NCBI RefSeq assembly: GCF_018130505.1
Contig: NZ_JAFCKH010000003.1
Location: forward strand, 62,001 to 126,000
DNA: 64,000 nt
Origin: Bradyrhizobium tropiciagri
Lineage (GTDB): Bacteria > Pseudomonadota > Alphaproteobacteria > Rhizobiales > Xanthobacteraceae
Direction of reading: 5' to 3'
In this document: positions 43,862 through 53,946 of the stretch, one piece after another
Layout of the letters: each line of letters starts with the position of its first letter
Numbering within the stretch: position 1 is the stretch's first letter
Position numbers and translations under genes: made by a program
The notes under the pieces: generated by a model
Databases searched by the model: none
Told to the model about the DNA's origin: nothing
Seen by the model: only the letters and a program-made list of their open reading frames with translations

Positions 43862-44737
43862 ATGACGGCAGTTGAACTGGTCAGCGTGTTCACGGTGGAC
43901 GGGGAGGGTGGCAACCCCTGTCCGATCGTGGTGGATGCGGGGAGCATGAGCGCTTCCGACATGCAGGGCGTCGCGCGCCGCCATGGCCACGAGTCCGGCT
44001 TCGTGCTGCCGGCGGAGAGCGATGATTTCGACCTGACGTTCCGCTTCTTCGTTCCGAACCATGAAATGGAAATGTGCGGCCACGCGACCATCGGCGCATT
44101 GTGGTTGCTCGCCCGACAGGGAAAACTGACCGGCGACACCATCAGGATCTCGACGCGCAGCGGTCCGGTCACCGGGTACATCAGCCGCGACCGCGGCGGC
44201 GGGATTCGTGCCGAGATCACCCAGCCGGCCGGAAAGAGCGTTCCGCTCACCGCACAACAGCGCGATGACGTGCTGCGGGCCCTGGCAGCCGGGCCCGATT
44301 CGATCGGCGAGGGAGTGCCGTGCAACGCGGTCACGTCGCGGGTCAAGACGCTGGTCCCGATGCGCTCGCCCGATGCGCTCCATGCGCTTGATCCCGCCGT
44401 CGCGGATGTCGAGGCGGTCTGCGGCCGGATCGGATCGAGCGGGCTTTATCCTTTTGCGGTGATCGACCGCGCCGCGCGGCTGTTCGAGGCGCGGCAATTC
44501 CCGCGCTCGTCGGGCTATCGCGAGGATGCCGCAACCGGGATTGCCGCTGCGGCGCTGGCATTCGGCCTGCTCGACTACGGTCTGGTCGCTCCCAGCGACG
44601 ACGAGATTCGAATCCTGCAGGGACGTGCGATGGGACGGCTGTCGGAGATCCGGGTGCGGATCGGTTTCGCCGGCGGCCGTCCGGTCGGCTGCCTGCTCGG
44701 TGGCAACGTCGTCTTGATGGCTGCGCCGTTGCGCTGA
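43862..44737 (+). CDS. PhzF-family isomerase/epimerase-like protein
   Basis: 291 aa from ATG 43862 (AAGGAT upstream). The diaminopimelate-epimerase-like double fold shows the catalytic Glu region RRHGHESGFVLP, then VPNHEMEMCGHATIGALWLL and later SGYREDAATGIAAAALAFGL. PhzF relatives catalyse proton shifts in secondary metabolism, but most genomic homologues are of unknown function. It follows the ABC binding protein by 30 bp and probably belongs to the same operon, so the imported compound may be its substrate. Confidence 0.88.
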   Translation: MTAVELVSVFTVDGEGGNPCPIVVDAGSMSASDMQGVARRHGHESGFVLPAESDDFDLTFRFFVPNHEMEMCGHATIGALWLLARQGKLTGDTIRISTRSGPVTGYISRDRGGGIRAEITQPAGKSVPLTAQQRDDVLRALAAGPDSIGEGVPCNAVTSRVKTLVPMRSPDALHALDPAVADVEAVCGRIGSSGLYPFAVIDRAARLFEARQFPRSSGYREDAATGIAAAALAFGLLDYGLVAPSDDEIRILQGRAMGRLSEIRVRIGFAGGRPVGCLLGGNVVLMAAPLR

Positions 44738-44787
44738 AGGAACGCGAGCAATAGCCATCCGGCTGCTTGCGTTCGGCTAACGAATAT

Positions 44788-45300
44788 CTAGCCCTGCTCA
44801 ACGCCCCGCTTGCCTCGCTCCTGTGCCCTCGCATGCACGGGTGAGGATTTTCGCGCGCCGGGGCCCGGATGGACGTGCACCTCCTTCGCGCTCAGCGGCT
44901 CGCCGCATTCCGAGCAGACCATCACGGGGTCGAACATCTTCTGGCAGTTCTTGTGCTGGTGCAGCATCGGCCGGCCGCGCGAGTCGACCATGTGGATGTT
45001 GCCCCAGTGCACGATCGACATGATGATCGGATAGAGGTCGAGGCCCTTCTGCGTCAGGATGTATTCGTAGCGCTTCGGCGCATCCTGATAGGGAATCTTG
45101 CGCAGCACGCCGAACCGCACCAGCTTCTTCAGCCGGTCGGCGAGCAGGTGGCGGGTGATCCCGAGCGAGGCCTGGAAATCGTCGAAGCGGCGGATGCGCA
45201 GGAAGCATTCGCGCAGGATCAACAGGCTCCAGCGGTCGCCGATCACGGCCACGGTGCGGGCCAGCGAGCACGGCTCCTCTTCGAGGGCATCCCATTTCAT
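44788..45300 (-). CDS. HxlR-family transcriptional regulator with C-terminal Cys motif
   Basis: 170 aa from ATG 45300 (in-frame extension to 45333 unlikely). Winged helix HxlR domain: CSLARTVAVIGDRWSLLILR, RRFDDFQASLGITRHLLADR, LRKIPYQDAPKRYEYILTQK. After the domain comes NCQKMFDPVMVCSECGEPLS, three Cys in a zinc-ribbon-like arrangement. It is divergent from a 13-gene catabolic operon; two matching palindromes in the gap are the likely operators. It probably represses until a pathway intermediate binds. Confidence 0.88.
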   Translation of the reverse strand: MKWDALEEEPCSLARTVAVIGDRWSLLILRECFLRIRRFDDFQASLGITRHLLADRLKKLVRFGVLRKIPYQDAPKRYEYILTQKGLDLYPIIMSIVHWGNIHMVDSRGRPMLHQHKNCQKMFDPVMVCSECGEPLSAKEVHVHPGPGARKSSPVHARAQERGKRGVEQG

Positions 45301-45337
45301 CGGCGTCTCCAGCGGTCTGCGACGACATCGCAAATAA

Positions 45338-45354
45338 AATTCTAAAACAGAACT
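45338..45354. promoter_or_regulatory. putative HxlR operator 1
   Basis: AATTCTAAAACAGAACT, matching 15 of 17 positions of operator 2. It lies 37 bp upstream of the regulator start. Confidence 0.6.
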
Positions 45355-45413
45355 AATGTCATTTCAACAGGATGGCTTCGCATGAGCCATTGCATGACAA
45401 ATATCATATTGAC

Positions 45414-45430
45414 AGTTCTAAAATAGAACT
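45414..45430. promoter_or_regulatory. putative HxlR operator 2
   Basis: AGTTCTAAAATAGAACT, a perfect 6-bp palindrome with 5-bp spacer. Its centre is 76 bp from that of operator 1, about seven helical turns. It is followed by the leader of the catabolic operon (first start 45498). Confidence 0.65.
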
Positions 45431-45497
45431 TAATGTCCGGGGCACGATCAAACGCGGTGGCCGGCTGGCCCCGCCATACAAAGGGAAGGGCGTTTCC

Positions 45498-46136
45498 ATG
45501 GCTGCTCCGCTCAAGGTCGAATTCCACTTCGATTTTGGCAGTCCCAACGCCTATCTCGCCGAGCTGGCGCTGCCGGAGATCGAGCGCCGCACCGGCGTCA
45601 AGTTCGCCTATGTCCCGGTGCTGCTCGGCGGCGTCTACAAGGCGACCGGCAACATGTCGCCGGGCGAGTCGCTGCGCGGGATCAAGAACAAGCCGGAATA
45701 CAACGCGCTCGAGACCGAGCGCTTCCTGCGGCGCTACAACATCACCAAGTTCGAGCTGAACCCCTTCTTTCCGGTCAACACGTTGATGCTGATGCGCGGT
45801 GTGGTCGCCGCCGAGTTCGAGGGGCTGTTCGAGCCCTATTTCCGTGCCGCCTATCACCACATGTGGGTCGAGCCGAAGAAGATGGACGACCCGCAGGTGT
45901 TCCGCGAGGCGTTCCTGTCCTCCGGGCTCGATATCGACCGCATCATCGCCCGGGCGCAGCAGGACGAGGTCAAGAAGAAGCTGATCGAGAACACCTCGGA
46001 TGCCGTGGCGCGCGGCTCGTTCGGCTCGCCGACCTTCTATGTCGGCGACGAGATCTTCTTCGGCAAGGACCGCGTCCGCGAGGTCGAGGAAGAGATCATA
46101 GCTCAGCTCGCCGCAGGGCAGCGCAAGACCGCCTGA
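45498..46136 (+). CDS. DsbA-family 2-hydroxychromene-2-carboxylate isomerase-like protein
   Basis: 212 aa from ATG 45498, preceded by AAGGGAAGGG; the open frame reaches back to 45372 but would then cross operator 2. The thioredoxin-fold/kappa-GST start is KVEFHFDFGSPNAYLAELAL, where Ser of FGSP is the glutathione-activating residue of HCCA isomerases. C-terminal GSFGSPTFYVGDEIFFGKDR is the cis-Pro loop. It would catalyse a glutathione-dependent cis/trans or ring isomerisation. First gene of the HxlR-controlled operon. Confidence 0.85.
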   Translation: MAAPLKVEFHFDFGSPNAYLAELALPEIERRTGVKFAYVPVLLGGVYKATGNMSPGESLRGIKNKPEYNALETERFLRRYNITKFELNPFFPVNTLMLMRGVVAAEFEGLFEPYFRAAYHHMWVEPKKMDDPQVFREAFLSSGLDIDRIIARAQQDEVKKKLIENTSDAVARGSFGSPTFYVGDEIFFGKDRVREVEEEIIAQLAAGQRKTA

Positions 46137-46192
46137 GCAGGCGGGTCCCCGGAAAGCAAACAGGCCCCAAGGGCCGTCGCAGGGAGGTTTCG

Positions 46193-47746
46193 GTGGTGGC
46201 GTTGACGCAAACGGTGGTGGGAAGTGTAGAGGGCCTGCCGAACCGCATCCACGAGGTGATAGACCGCCATGTCGCGGCGACGCCGGATCATCCGGCGCTG
46301 ATCGACGACACGATCCGGCTAACCTATCGCGAGCTTGATCGCACGGTCGGCGGCGTCGCCGAGGCGTTGCGCGGGCTCGGCATCCGCGCCGGCGACCGCA
46401 TGATGATCGTCAGCGAAAATTCAATTCCGCTGGCCTGTCTGCTGCTGGCGGCGAGCCGGCTCGACGCCTGGGCGATCGTGGTCAACCCGCGGCTGTCGCC
46501 GCGGGAGATCGATCAGATCAGGGAGCACAGCGGCACCCGCCGCGTGTTCCTCACCGCCGAGGTCTCGCAGGAGGCGGCCGCACACGCCACGCGTTATCAG
46601 GCGAGTGTGCAGGATGTCGGCGCGCTCCGCGGCATCGCCGTCACCAATGTGAACGTCGCGACCGTGGCCGAGCCGGTCGAGGCCGATGGCGCCAAGCAGG
46701 TCGCGGTTCTCATCTACACGTCGGGCACCACGGGAACGCCGAAGGGCGTGATGCTGACCCACCGCAATCTGTTGTTCAGCGCCCGCGGCACCGCGGCGTT
46801 CCGCAACATGGCCGCCGATGACGTGCAGTATTGCGTGCTTCCGATCTCGCACATCGTCGGCATCTCGCTGCTGACGATGACCTTGATGGTCGGCGCCACC
46901 GTGCGCCTCGTCGCCAAATACGATCCGGCCGCGCTGGTGAAGGCGATGGCCGAGGAGGGCATCACGATCCTCAACGGCGTGCCCGCGACCTATCAGCGTC
47001 TGCTCGAATACCGCCGCAATGCCGGCCTGCCGAAGCTCGAGCGCGGCAAGCTGCGCGTGATCTCGGTCGCCGGCGCGCCGCTCGACCTCGAGCTCAAGTC
47101 CCGGGTCGAGCAGGAGCTCGGCCTGCCGCTGCTCAATGGCTATGGCATCACCGAATGCTCGCCCGGAATCTCCGGCGTGCGGCCCGATGCGCCGCGGACC
47201 GATCCTGCGGTCGGCACCATCCTGCCGGGTCTGGAGGCGAAGCTCGTCAGCCTTGACGGCAAGCCTGTCGCCAATGGCGAGGTCGGCGAGCTCCACGTGC
47301 GCGGCCCGAACGTGATGCGCGGCTACTATCGCGCGCCCGACCTGACCGCGAAGGCGATCGACCCCGACGGCTGGTTCAATACCGGCGACCTCGCCCGGTT
47401 CGACAACGACATCCTCTACATCGTCGGGCGAACCAAGGAGATGATCATCCGCTCCGGGTTCAACGTCTATCCGGCCGAGATCGAGGCGGTGCTGAGCACG
47501 CACAATGCGGTGGTGCAATGCGCCGTGGTCGGCCGGCAGGTCGAGGGCAATGAGGAGGTCGTGGCCTTCGTGCAGCTGATCAAGGGTGCGACGACCACGG
47601 CGGAAGATCTGATGGCCCATGTCGCGCCGCAACTGACCTCGTACAAGCGCCCGTCTGAGATTATCGTCATGGACGCGCTGCCCGCCACGTCGACGGGCAA
47701 GCTCCTGAAGCACAAGCTGGCGGAGTCGGTGCGCAGCCCGAGCTGA
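46193..47746 (+). CDS. acyl-CoA synthetase (AMP-binding)
   Basis: 517 aa from GTG 46193, with AGGGAGG five bases upstream. ANL superfamily: P-loop LIYTSGTTGTPKGVMLTHRN, A5 motif LLNGYGITECSPGI, WFNTGDLARFDND, hinge GRTKEMIIRSGFNVYPAEIE, and the catalytic Lys near STGKLLKHKL. It activates a carboxylic acid to its CoA thioester and so should open the pathway. Substrate specificity cannot be read. Confidence 0.9.
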   Translation: MVALTQTVVGSVEGLPNRIHEVIDRHVAATPDHPALIDDTIRLTYRELDRTVGGVAEALRGLGIRAGDRMMIVSENSIPLACLLLAASRLDAWAIVVNPRLSPREIDQIREHSGTRRVFLTAEVSQEAAAHATRYQASVQDVGALRGIAVTNVNVATVAEPVEADGAKQVAVLIYTSGTTGTPKGVMLTHRNLLFSARGTAAFRNMAADDVQYCVLPISHIVGISLLTMTLMVGATVRLVAKYDPAALVKAMAEEGITILNGVPATYQRLLEYRRNAGLPKLERGKLRVISVAGAPLDLELKSRVEQELGLPLLNGYGITECSPGISGVRPDAPRTDPAVGTILPGLEAKLVSLDGKPVANGEVGELHVRGPNVMRGYYRAPDLTAKAIDPDGWFNTGDLARFDNDILYIVGRTKEMIIRSGFNVYPAEIEAVLSTHNAVVQCAVVGRQVEGNEEVVAFVQLIKGATTTAEDLMAHVAPQLTSYKRPSEIIVMDALPATSTGKLLKHKLAESVRSPS

Positions 47747-47793
47747 CGCAGCGCCCGCAGGATCATTCACGCAAGACAAGGCCGGAGGCCACC

Positions 47794-48531
47794 ATGCAGA
47801 AGAGAAACAGGACGGTTGCCGTGATCGGTGCCGGCGACTTCATCGGCGGCGAGATTGCCAAGAAGTTCGCCTCGGAACGCTTCACGATCTTCGCCGGCCG
47901 CCGCAACGGCGACAAGCTGGCGCCGCTGGTCAAGGAAGTCGAAGCTCTCGGTGGGGAGATCCACGCCCGCTCGCTCGACGCGCGCAAGGAGGAGGAGATC
48001 ACAGCCTTCCTCAACGATGCCGACAAGCACGCGCCGCTGGAGGTCTGCATCTTCAACATCGGCGCCAACGTCAATTTCCCGATTCTGGAGACCACCGAGC
48101 GCGTGTTCCGCAAGGTGTGGGAGATGGCCTGCTATTCCGGCTTCCTGGCCGGGCGCGAGGCCGCGCGGCTGATGACGGCGCGCGGCGGCGGCAACATCTT
48201 CTTCACCGGCGCCACCGCCTCGCTGCGCGGCGGCAGCGGCTATGCGGCCTTTGCCAGCGCCAAGTTCGGCCTGCGCGCGGTGGCGCAGGCGATGGCGCGC
48301 GAGCTCGGTCCAAAGAACATCCATGTCGCTCATCTGATCATCGATGCCGGCGTCGACACCGAATGGGTGCGGCAGCGCCGCGTCGAGGCGCTCGGCCCCA
48401 ACGCGCTCGACGATCCCGATCTGCTGATGCCGCCCGCCTCGGTTGCGGCGTCCTACTGGCAGCTCTACCAGCAGCCGAAGAGCGCCTGGACGTTCGAGCT
48501 GGAGATCCGGCCCTTCGGCGAGAAGTGGTAG
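47794..48531 (+). CDS. SDR-family protein with Phe in place of the catalytic Tyr (copy 1)
   Basis: 245 aa, GGAGG upstream. Rossmann fold with cofactor motif VIGAGDFIGGEIAKKF and NIGANVNF. The active-site motif Y-x-x-x-K reads FASAK (in GYAAFASAKFGLRAVAQAMA), so the proton-donating Tyr is missing, and the usual Ser is at TGATAS. It shares the C-terminal pattern FELEIRPFGEKW with the second SDR of this operon (55968-56669). Either both use another donor or they are non-classical or inactive partners. Confidence 0.85.
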   Translation: MQKRNRTVAVIGAGDFIGGEIAKKFASERFTIFAGRRNGDKLAPLVKEVEALGGEIHARSLDARKEEEITAFLNDADKHAPLEVCIFNIGANVNFPILETTERVFRKVWEMACYSGFLAGREAARLMTARGGGNIFFTGATASLRGGSGYAAFASAKFGLRAVAQAMARELGPKNIHVAHLIIDAGVDTEWVRQRRVEALGPNALDDPDLLMPPASVAASYWQLYQQPKSAWTFELEIRPFGEKW

Positions 48532-48543
48532 GGAGCACGGCAA

Positions 48544-49725
48544 ATGGAGCTCGCGCTATCTCCCGAAGATGCTGATTTCCGCGACGAGGTTCGCTCCTTC
48601 ATCAAGGACAATTATCCGGCGGAGATGCGCGTTCCCAACCCGGAGACCGACCTCTCCAAGGAGCAGATGCTGCTGTGGCATCGCATCCTGCACAAGAAGG
48701 GCTGGATCGCGCCGTTGTGGCCGAAGGAACATGGTGGCCCCGGCTGGTCGATCACCCGCCGTTTCATCTTCGAGCAGGAGACGACGCGCGCCGGCACGAT
48801 GCCGCCGCTGGCGTTCAGCGTTACCATGGTCGGGCCGGTGATCTACACTTTCGGCAACGAGGCGCAGAAGGCGAAGTTCTTGCCGCGCATCCTCTCGGGC
48901 GAGGACTGGTGGTGCCAGGGCTATTCGGAGCCGGGCTCCGGCTCCGACCTCGCCACCGTGCGCACCAAGGCGGTGCGCGACGGCGACCATTACATCGTCA
49001 ACGGCCACAAGACCTGGACCACGCTGGCGCAGCATGCCGACTGGATCTTCTGCCTGGTCCGCACCGATCCCGCCGCCAAGCCGCAATCCGGCATCTCGTT
49101 CCTCCTGATCGACATGAAGTCGCCGGGCGTCACCGTGCGGCCGATCATCACCATCGACGGCTCGCACGAGGTCAACGACGTTTTCCTGGAAAACGTCCGG
49201 GTGCCCGCCGAGAACCTGATCGGCGAGGAGAACAAGGGCTGGACCTACGCCAAATTCCTGCTCGGCAATGAGCGCACCAGCATGGCCGGCATCGGCCGCT
49301 CGACGCGCTACATCGAGCGGCTCAAAAAGATCGTGAAGGCCGAGATTGCTGAGGATGATCCGGCGCATCTCGAATTCATCCGGGACATCGCCCGCGTCGA
49401 GCTCGACGTGCTGGCGCTGGAAGCGACCGAGCTGCGCGTCGTCGCCCAGATGGCGCGCGGCATCGATCCGGGGCCGGCGGCGTCGCTGTTCAAGATCCGC
49501 GGCACCGAGATCTTTCAGAACATCACCGAGCTGACCCACCGCGCCATCGGCAATTACGGCCTTGCAATCCGCGAGCATCCGGTCAGCGCCAACCGTTTCA
49601 TGCCGGGCCCGGACTACGGCCACACGGCGTCCGAGAAATATCTCAACGCGCGAAAACTCTCGATCTACGGCGGATCGAACGAGATCCAGCGCAACATCAT
49701 CGCGAAAGCGGTGCTTGGACTCTAG
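48544..49725 (+). CDS. acyl-CoA dehydrogenase (subunit 1)
   Basis: 393 aa, AGGGAG upstream, 12 bp after the SDR. Typical FadE fold: substrate/FAD segment GYSEPGSGSDLATVRTKAVR, VNGHKTWTT, ERTSMAGIGRSTRYIERLKK, and the C-terminal signature IYGGSNEIQRNIIAKAVLGL. FAD-dependent alpha,beta-dehydrogenation of the CoA ester. It is directly followed by a second, divergent acyl-CoA dehydrogenase; such pairs form alpha2-beta2 enzymes in steroid and cyclic-acid degradation. Confidence 0.9.
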   Translation: MELALSPEDADFRDEVRSFIKDNYPAEMRVPNPETDLSKEQMLLWHRILHKKGWIAPLWPKEHGGPGWSITRRFIFEQETTRAGTMPPLAFSVTMVGPVIYTFGNEAQKAKFLPRILSGEDWWCQGYSEPGSGSDLATVRTKAVRDGDHYIVNGHKTWTTLAQHADWIFCLVRTDPAAKPQSGISFLLIDMKSPGVTVRPIITIDGSHEVNDVFLENVRVPAENLIGEENKGWTYAKFLLGNERTSMAGIGRSTRYIERLKKIVKAEIAEDDPAHLEFIRDIARVELDVLALEATELRVVAQMARGIDPGPAASLFKIRGTEIFQNITELTHRAIGNYGLAIREHPVSANRFMPGPDYGHTASEKYLNARKLSIYGGSNEIQRNIIAKAVLGL

Positions 49726-49750
49726 CCAACCGCGGCAAGAAGAGGATCGG

Positions 49751-50881
49751 ATGGATATCCAGTTCACGGAAGAGCAGGAATTGTTGCGATCCAGCGTCCA
49801 GCGGCTGTTGCGCGACCAGTATGATTTCGACGCGCGCCGCAAGATCGTCGCCAGCGAGGAAGGATTTGGCCGCAAGCAATGGGCCGAGTTCGCCGAGCTC
49901 GGCCTGCTCGCGGCGCCGTTCGCCGAGGACGTCGGCGGCCTCGGCGGCGGACCGCTGTCGACCATGATCATCATGCAGGAGTTTGGCCGTCACCTCGTGG
50001 TCGAGCCGTTCGTGGAGACCGTCGTCGTTGCCGGCGGCCTGATCGAGCAGGCGGGATCCGAAGAGCAGAAGCAGGGCTTCATTGCCGACATCGTTGCGGG
50101 CACCAAACTCTGGGCGCTGGCGTGGACCGAGAAGGGCTCGCGCTTCGACCTCGCGACCGTCACCACGACGGCGAAGCGGGACGGCGAGGACTATCTCCTC
50201 AGCGGCGACAAGACGGCCGTGCTGGCCGCGCCCTGGGCGGATTATCTGATCGTCTCGGCGCGGACCTCGGGCCACCGGCACGATCGCGGCGGCGTCAGTC
50301 TGTTCGTGGTCGATCGCCGTGCGGCCAATCTCGATCTGCAAAGCTTCAAGACCATCGACGGCCGCAGGGCCGCCGAGATCGGCCTGCGCGGCGTTCGCGG
50401 GCAGTTGCTGGGCCGCGAAGGCGAGGGCGTTGCCGCGCTCGAAGCCTGCCGCGACCGCGCGATCGGCGCGCTCTGCGCCGAGACCGTCGGCGCCATTGGC
50501 GAGCTGAACGCGGCGACGCTGGACTACTCCAAGACGCGAAAGCAGTTCGGCACCACGATCGGCAGTTTTCAGGTGCTGCAGCACCGGATGGTCGACATGT
50601 TCATCGCGCATCAGGAGGCGCTGTCCCTGATGCAGCATCTGTCGCTCAGCCTCAGCAGCAACGATGCCGGCGTCTCGCGGCTGGCATCCGGGGCAAAGTC
50701 GAAGATCGGCTATTCCGGCAAATTCGTCGCCGACCAGGCGGTGCAGCTGCACGGCGGCATGGGCATGACCGACGAGCTCAATGTCGGCCATTACTTCAAG
50801 CGGATTTCCTCCATCAACATCCAGTTCGGCGATCCCGCCTATCACGTGCTGCGCTATGCGCAGCTCGACGCGGCCGCCTGA
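49751..50881 (+). CDS. acyl-CoA dehydrogenase (subunit 2)
   Basis: 376 aa from ATG 49751; the frame is open from 49562 but overlaps the upstream gene. It begins [20 protein letters not shown] and ends with [20 protein letters not shown]. The FAD-contact Arg region is [20 protein letters not shown]. Less conserved than its neighbour around the central beta domain. Probably the partner subunit of the preceding dehydrogenase. Confidence 0.88.
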   Translation: MDIQFTEEQELLRSSVQRLLRDQYDFDARRKIVASEEGFGRKQWAEFAELGLLAAPFAEDVGGLGGGPLSTMIIMQEFGRHLVVEPFVETVVVAGGLIEQAGSEEQKQGFIADIVAGTKLWALAWTEKGSRFDLATVTTTAKRDGEDYLLSGDKTAVLAAPWADYLIVSARTSGHRHDRGGVSLFVVDRRAANLDLQSFKTIDGRRAAEIGLRGVRGQLLGREGEGVAALEACRDRAIGALCAETVGAIGELNAATLDYSKTRKQFGTTIGSFQVLQHRMVDMFIAHQEALSLMQHLSLSLSSNDAGVSRLASGAKSKIGYSGKFVADQAVQLHGGMGMTDELNVGHYFKRISSINIQFGDPAYHVLRYAQLDAAA

Positions 50882-50897
50882 GACAGAGAGGCAAGCA

Positions 50898-52088
50898 ATG
50901 TCATCACCCGAAGCAGTCATCGTCTCCACCGCGCGCACCGGCGTCGGCAAGGCCTATCGCGGCGCGCTCAACAACACCGAGGGTCCGACGCTGGCCGGCC
51001 ATGTCATGGCCGAGGCGGTGAAGCGCGCCGGCATCGCGCCCGGCGAGGTCGAGGACGTGGTGATGGGCTGCGCGATGCAGCAGGGCACCATGGTGATGAA
51101 CGTCGCGCGCAAGGGCGCGATCCGGGCCGGGCTGCCAGTGACGGTCGCCGGCACCACGATCGACCGGCAGTGCGCCTCCGGCCTGCAGGCGATCGCGGTC
51201 GCTGCGCGCTCGGTGATGCTTGACGGCGTCGAGATCGCGATCGGCGGCGGCATCGAGTCGATCAGCCTGGTGCAGAACGAGCACATGAACAAGTTCCACG
51301 CCGTCGACGACGAACTCATGGCGATGAAGCCGGACATGTACATGTCGATGCTGGAGACCGCGGAGGTCGTCGCGGCGCGCTACGGCATCGGCCGCGACCA
51401 GCAGGACGAGTACAGCCTGGAGTGCCAGCGCCGCGTCGGCGCCGCGTTGCAGGGCGGCCGCTTCAACGACGAGATCGTGCCGTTCACGACCAGGATGGCC
51501 GTGGTCAACAAGGACACCAGGGAAGTCAGCTATCAGCAGGTCACCTTGTCGAAGGATGAAGGACCGCGCCCCGATACGACCGCCGAGGGCCTCGCCAAGA
51601 TCAAGCCGGTGTTCGAGGGCAAGACCATCAGCGCCGGCAATGCCAGCCAGCTCTCTGACGGTGCCTCGGCGTGCGTCGTCATGAGCGACCGGATCGCCGC
51701 GCAGAAGGGCCTCAAGCCGCTCGGCATCTTCCGCGGCTTCGTCGCGGCCGGCGTCGAGCCGGATGAGATGGGTGTTGGTCCGGTCGCCGCGATCCCGCGG
51801 CTGCTCAAGCGGCACAATCTGAAGGTTGACGATATCGACCTCTGGGAGCTGAATGAAGCCTATGCCGTGCAGGTGATCTATTGCCGCGACAAGCTCGGCA
51901 TCGATCCGGACAAACTGAACGTCAACGGCGGCTCGATCGCGATCGGCCATCCCTATGGCATGACCGGCGCGCGGCTCACCGGTCACCTCCTGATCGAGGG
52001 CCGGCGGCGCAAGGCGAAATACGGCGTGGTGACCATGTGCATCGGTGGCGGCATGGGCGCCGCGGGCCTGTTCGAAATCGTCCACTGA
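50898..52088 (+). CDS. acetyl-CoA acyltransferase (thiolase)
   Basis: 396 aa from ATG 50898, 16 bp after the dehydrogenase. Catalytic residues in the three classic blocks: [37 protein letters not shown], and [23 protein letters not shown] replaces the more common NEAFA. It cleaves a beta-ketoacyl-CoA with CoA, the last step of a beta-oxidation round. Confidence 0.93.
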   Translation: MSSPEAVIVSTARTGVGKAYRGALNNTEGPTLAGHVMAEAVKRAGIAPGEVEDVVMGCAMQQGTMVMNVARKGAIRAGLPVTVAGTTIDRQCASGLQAIAVAARSVMLDGVEIAIGGGIESISLVQNEHMNKFHAVDDELMAMKPDMYMSMLETAEVVAARYGIGRDQQDEYSLECQRRVGAALQGGRFNDEIVPFTTRMAVVNKDTREVSYQQVTLSKDEGPRPDTTAEGLAKIKPVFEGKTISAGNASQLSDGASACVVMSDRIAAQKGLKPLGIFRGFVAAGVEPDEMGVGPVAAIPRLLKRHNLKVDDIDLWELNEAYAVQVIYCRDKLGIDPDKLNVNGGSIAIGHPYGMTGARLTGHLLIEGRRRKAKYGVVTMCIGGGMGAAGLFEIVH

Positions 52089-52109
52089 TCGACAATTTGG
52101 GAGCGACAC

Positions 52110-53120
52110 GTGAAGACAGCGATCACTGAACTGTTCGGCATCCAGCATCCTATCATCCAGGGCGGCATGCACTATGTCGGCTTTGCCGAGATGGCGGCGG
52201 CGGTGTCCAGCGCCGGCGGCCTCGGCATCATCACCGGGCTCACCCAGAAGACGCCGGAGCTGCTGGCGAAGGAAATCGCGCGCTGCCGCGACATGACCGA
52301 CAAGCCGTTCGGCGTGAACCTCACCTTCCTGCCGAGCTTCACCGCGCCGCCCTATCCGGAATACATCGCGGCCATTCGAGAGGGCGGCGTCAAGATCGTG
52401 GAGACGGCGGGCCGCAGCCCCGAGCAGTACATGCCGGCGCTGAAAGCGGCCGGCATCAAGGTGATCCACAAATGCACCTCGGTGCGGCATTCGCTGAAGG
52501 CCGAGAAGATCGGCTGCGACGCGGTCAGCGTCGACGGCTTCGAATGCGGCGGACATCCCGGCGAGGATGACGTTCCCAACATGATCCTGCTGCCGCGCGC
52601 CGACGAGGAATTGTCGATCCCGTTCGTCGCCTCCGGCGGCATGGCGGATGCGCGCAGCCTGGTCGCGGCGCTGTCGATGGGCGCGGCCGGCATGAACATG
52701 GGCACCCGCTTCATCGCCACCAAGGAAGCGCCGGTCCATCCCAACGTGAAGAAGGCGCTGGTCGAAGCCAACGAGCTCGACACTCGTCTCGTGATGCGAG
52801 CACTGCGCAACACCGAACGCGTGCTGAAGAACAAGGGCGTCGACGAGCTGCTCGAGATCGAGCGCGAGAAGGGCGGCAAATTGAGGATCGAGGACATCCA
52901 CGAGCAGGTCGCCGGCGTCTACCCCAAGGTGATGATCGACGGCGAGATGGATGCCGGTGCCTGGAGCTGCGGCATGGTGGTCGGCCTGATCCATGACGTC
53001 CCGACGGTCAAGGAGCTGATCGACCGCATCATGAGCGAGGCCGAAGAAATCATCCGCCGGCGGCTGACCGGCTTCCTCGACGGCGTCGTTGAAACCAAGC
53101 CGACCCGCGCGGTCGCCTGA
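52110..53120 (+). CDS. nitronate-monooxygenase-like FMN protein
   Basis: 336 aa from GTG 52110 (TTGGGAG upstream). A TIM-barrel flavoprotein of the 2-nitropropane dioxygenase family: GIQHPIIQGGMHYVGFAEMA, SSAGGLGIITG, VDGFECGGHPGEDDVPN, and the FMN-phosphate loop GGMADARSLVAALSMGAAG with GTRF. Homologues inside CoA catabolic clusters are common, yet what they oxidise or reduce there is not known; some act as enoyl reductases. Confidence 0.88.
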   Translation: MKTAITELFGIQHPIIQGGMHYVGFAEMAAAVSSAGGLGIITGLTQKTPELLAKEIARCRDMTDKPFGVNLTFLPSFTAPPYPEYIAAIREGGVKIVETAGRSPEQYMPALKAAGIKVIHKCTSVRHSLKAEKIGCDAVSVDGFECGGHPGEDDVPNMILLPRADEELSIPFVASGGMADARSLVAALSMGAAGMNMGTRFIATKEAPVHPNVKKALVEANELDTRLVMRALRNTERVLKNKGVDELLEIEREKGGKLRIEDIHEQVAGVYPKVMIDGEMDAGAWSCGMVVGLIHDVPTVKELIDRIMSEAEEIIRRRLTGFLDGVVETKPTRAVA

Positions 53121-53131
53121 CGGAGAGTGCC

Positions 53132-53899
53132 ATGACCGAACACGTCAAGACCGAACTATCGGATGGCATCCTGACGCTGACACTGCAGCGTCCGGAGAAG
53201 AAGAACGCGTTGACCGGCGCGATGTACAACGCGATGTCCGACGCGCTCAAGCAGGCCGAGGCGGACGCTTCCGTCCGCGTCATCCTGTTCCAGGGCGATG
53301 GCGACAGCTTTACCGCCGGCAACGACCTCGCCGATTTCGCCAGCCAGGCGCGCGGTGAGGGTACGGTCGACAGCCCCGCGCATCGCTTCATCGACACCAT
53401 CAGCAAGGTCGGCAAGCCGATCGTCGCTGCGGTGCAGGGCAATGCTGTCGGCGTCGGCACCACCATGCTGCTGCACTGCGACCTCGTTTATCTCGCCGAG
53501 AATGCGCGGCTGATCACTCCGTTCGTCAATCTCGCGCTGGTTCCGGAGGCCGCATCGAGCTGGCTGCTGCCGCTGCGGATCGGGCACGCGCGCGCCTATG
53601 CGATGTTCGCGCTCGGCGAGCCGATGGATGCGACGGGTGCGCTGGCAAGCGGCCTCGCCAACGCGGTGGTGCCGCAGGCCGATCTACGCAAGAAGGCACA
53701 TGACGCGGCGGTGGCGCTGACCAAGCGTCCTGCCGGCTCGCTCAGCCTGACCAAGCGGCTCATGCGCGAGCATCAGCGGATCGCGGCGCAGATCGCCGAG
53801 GAGAGTGTGCTGTTCAAGGAGCGGCTGACGACGCCGGAGGCGCGCGAGGCGTTTGCGGCCTTCGCCGAGCGGCGTCCGCCGGACTTCTCCAAGCTGTAG
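53132..53899 (+). CDS. enoyl-CoA hydratase/isomerase
   Basis: 255 aa, GGAG upstream, 11 bp after the previous stop. Crotonase fold with the oxyanion motifs FTAGNDLADF and VQGNAVGVGTTMLLHCDLVY. One expected catalytic Glu position holds Pro-Glu in ALVPEAASSWLLP. It hydrates or isomerises an enoyl-CoA intermediate. Confidence 0.92.
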   Translation: MTEHVKTELSDGILTLTLQRPEKKNALTGAMYNAMSDALKQAEADASVRVILFQGDGDSFTAGNDLADFASQARGEGTVDSPAHRFIDTISKVGKPIVAAVQGNAVGVGTTMLLHCDLVYLAENARLITPFVNLALVPEAASSWLLPLRIGHARAYAMFALGEPMDATGALASGLANAVVPQADLRKKAHDAAVALTKRPAGSLSLTKRLMREHQRIAAQIAEESVLFKERLTTPEAREAFAAFAERRPPDFSKL

Positions 53900-53946
53900 G
53901 CGCGATTGGCTGCGTAGATCACTGAACCATCGAGGGAGCGAAGAGT

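Noticed and set aside
42752-44758. 668-codon frame antisense to the binding protein and PhzF genes
   Set aside because: It spans two convincing plus-strand genes and their intergenic gap; a shadow.
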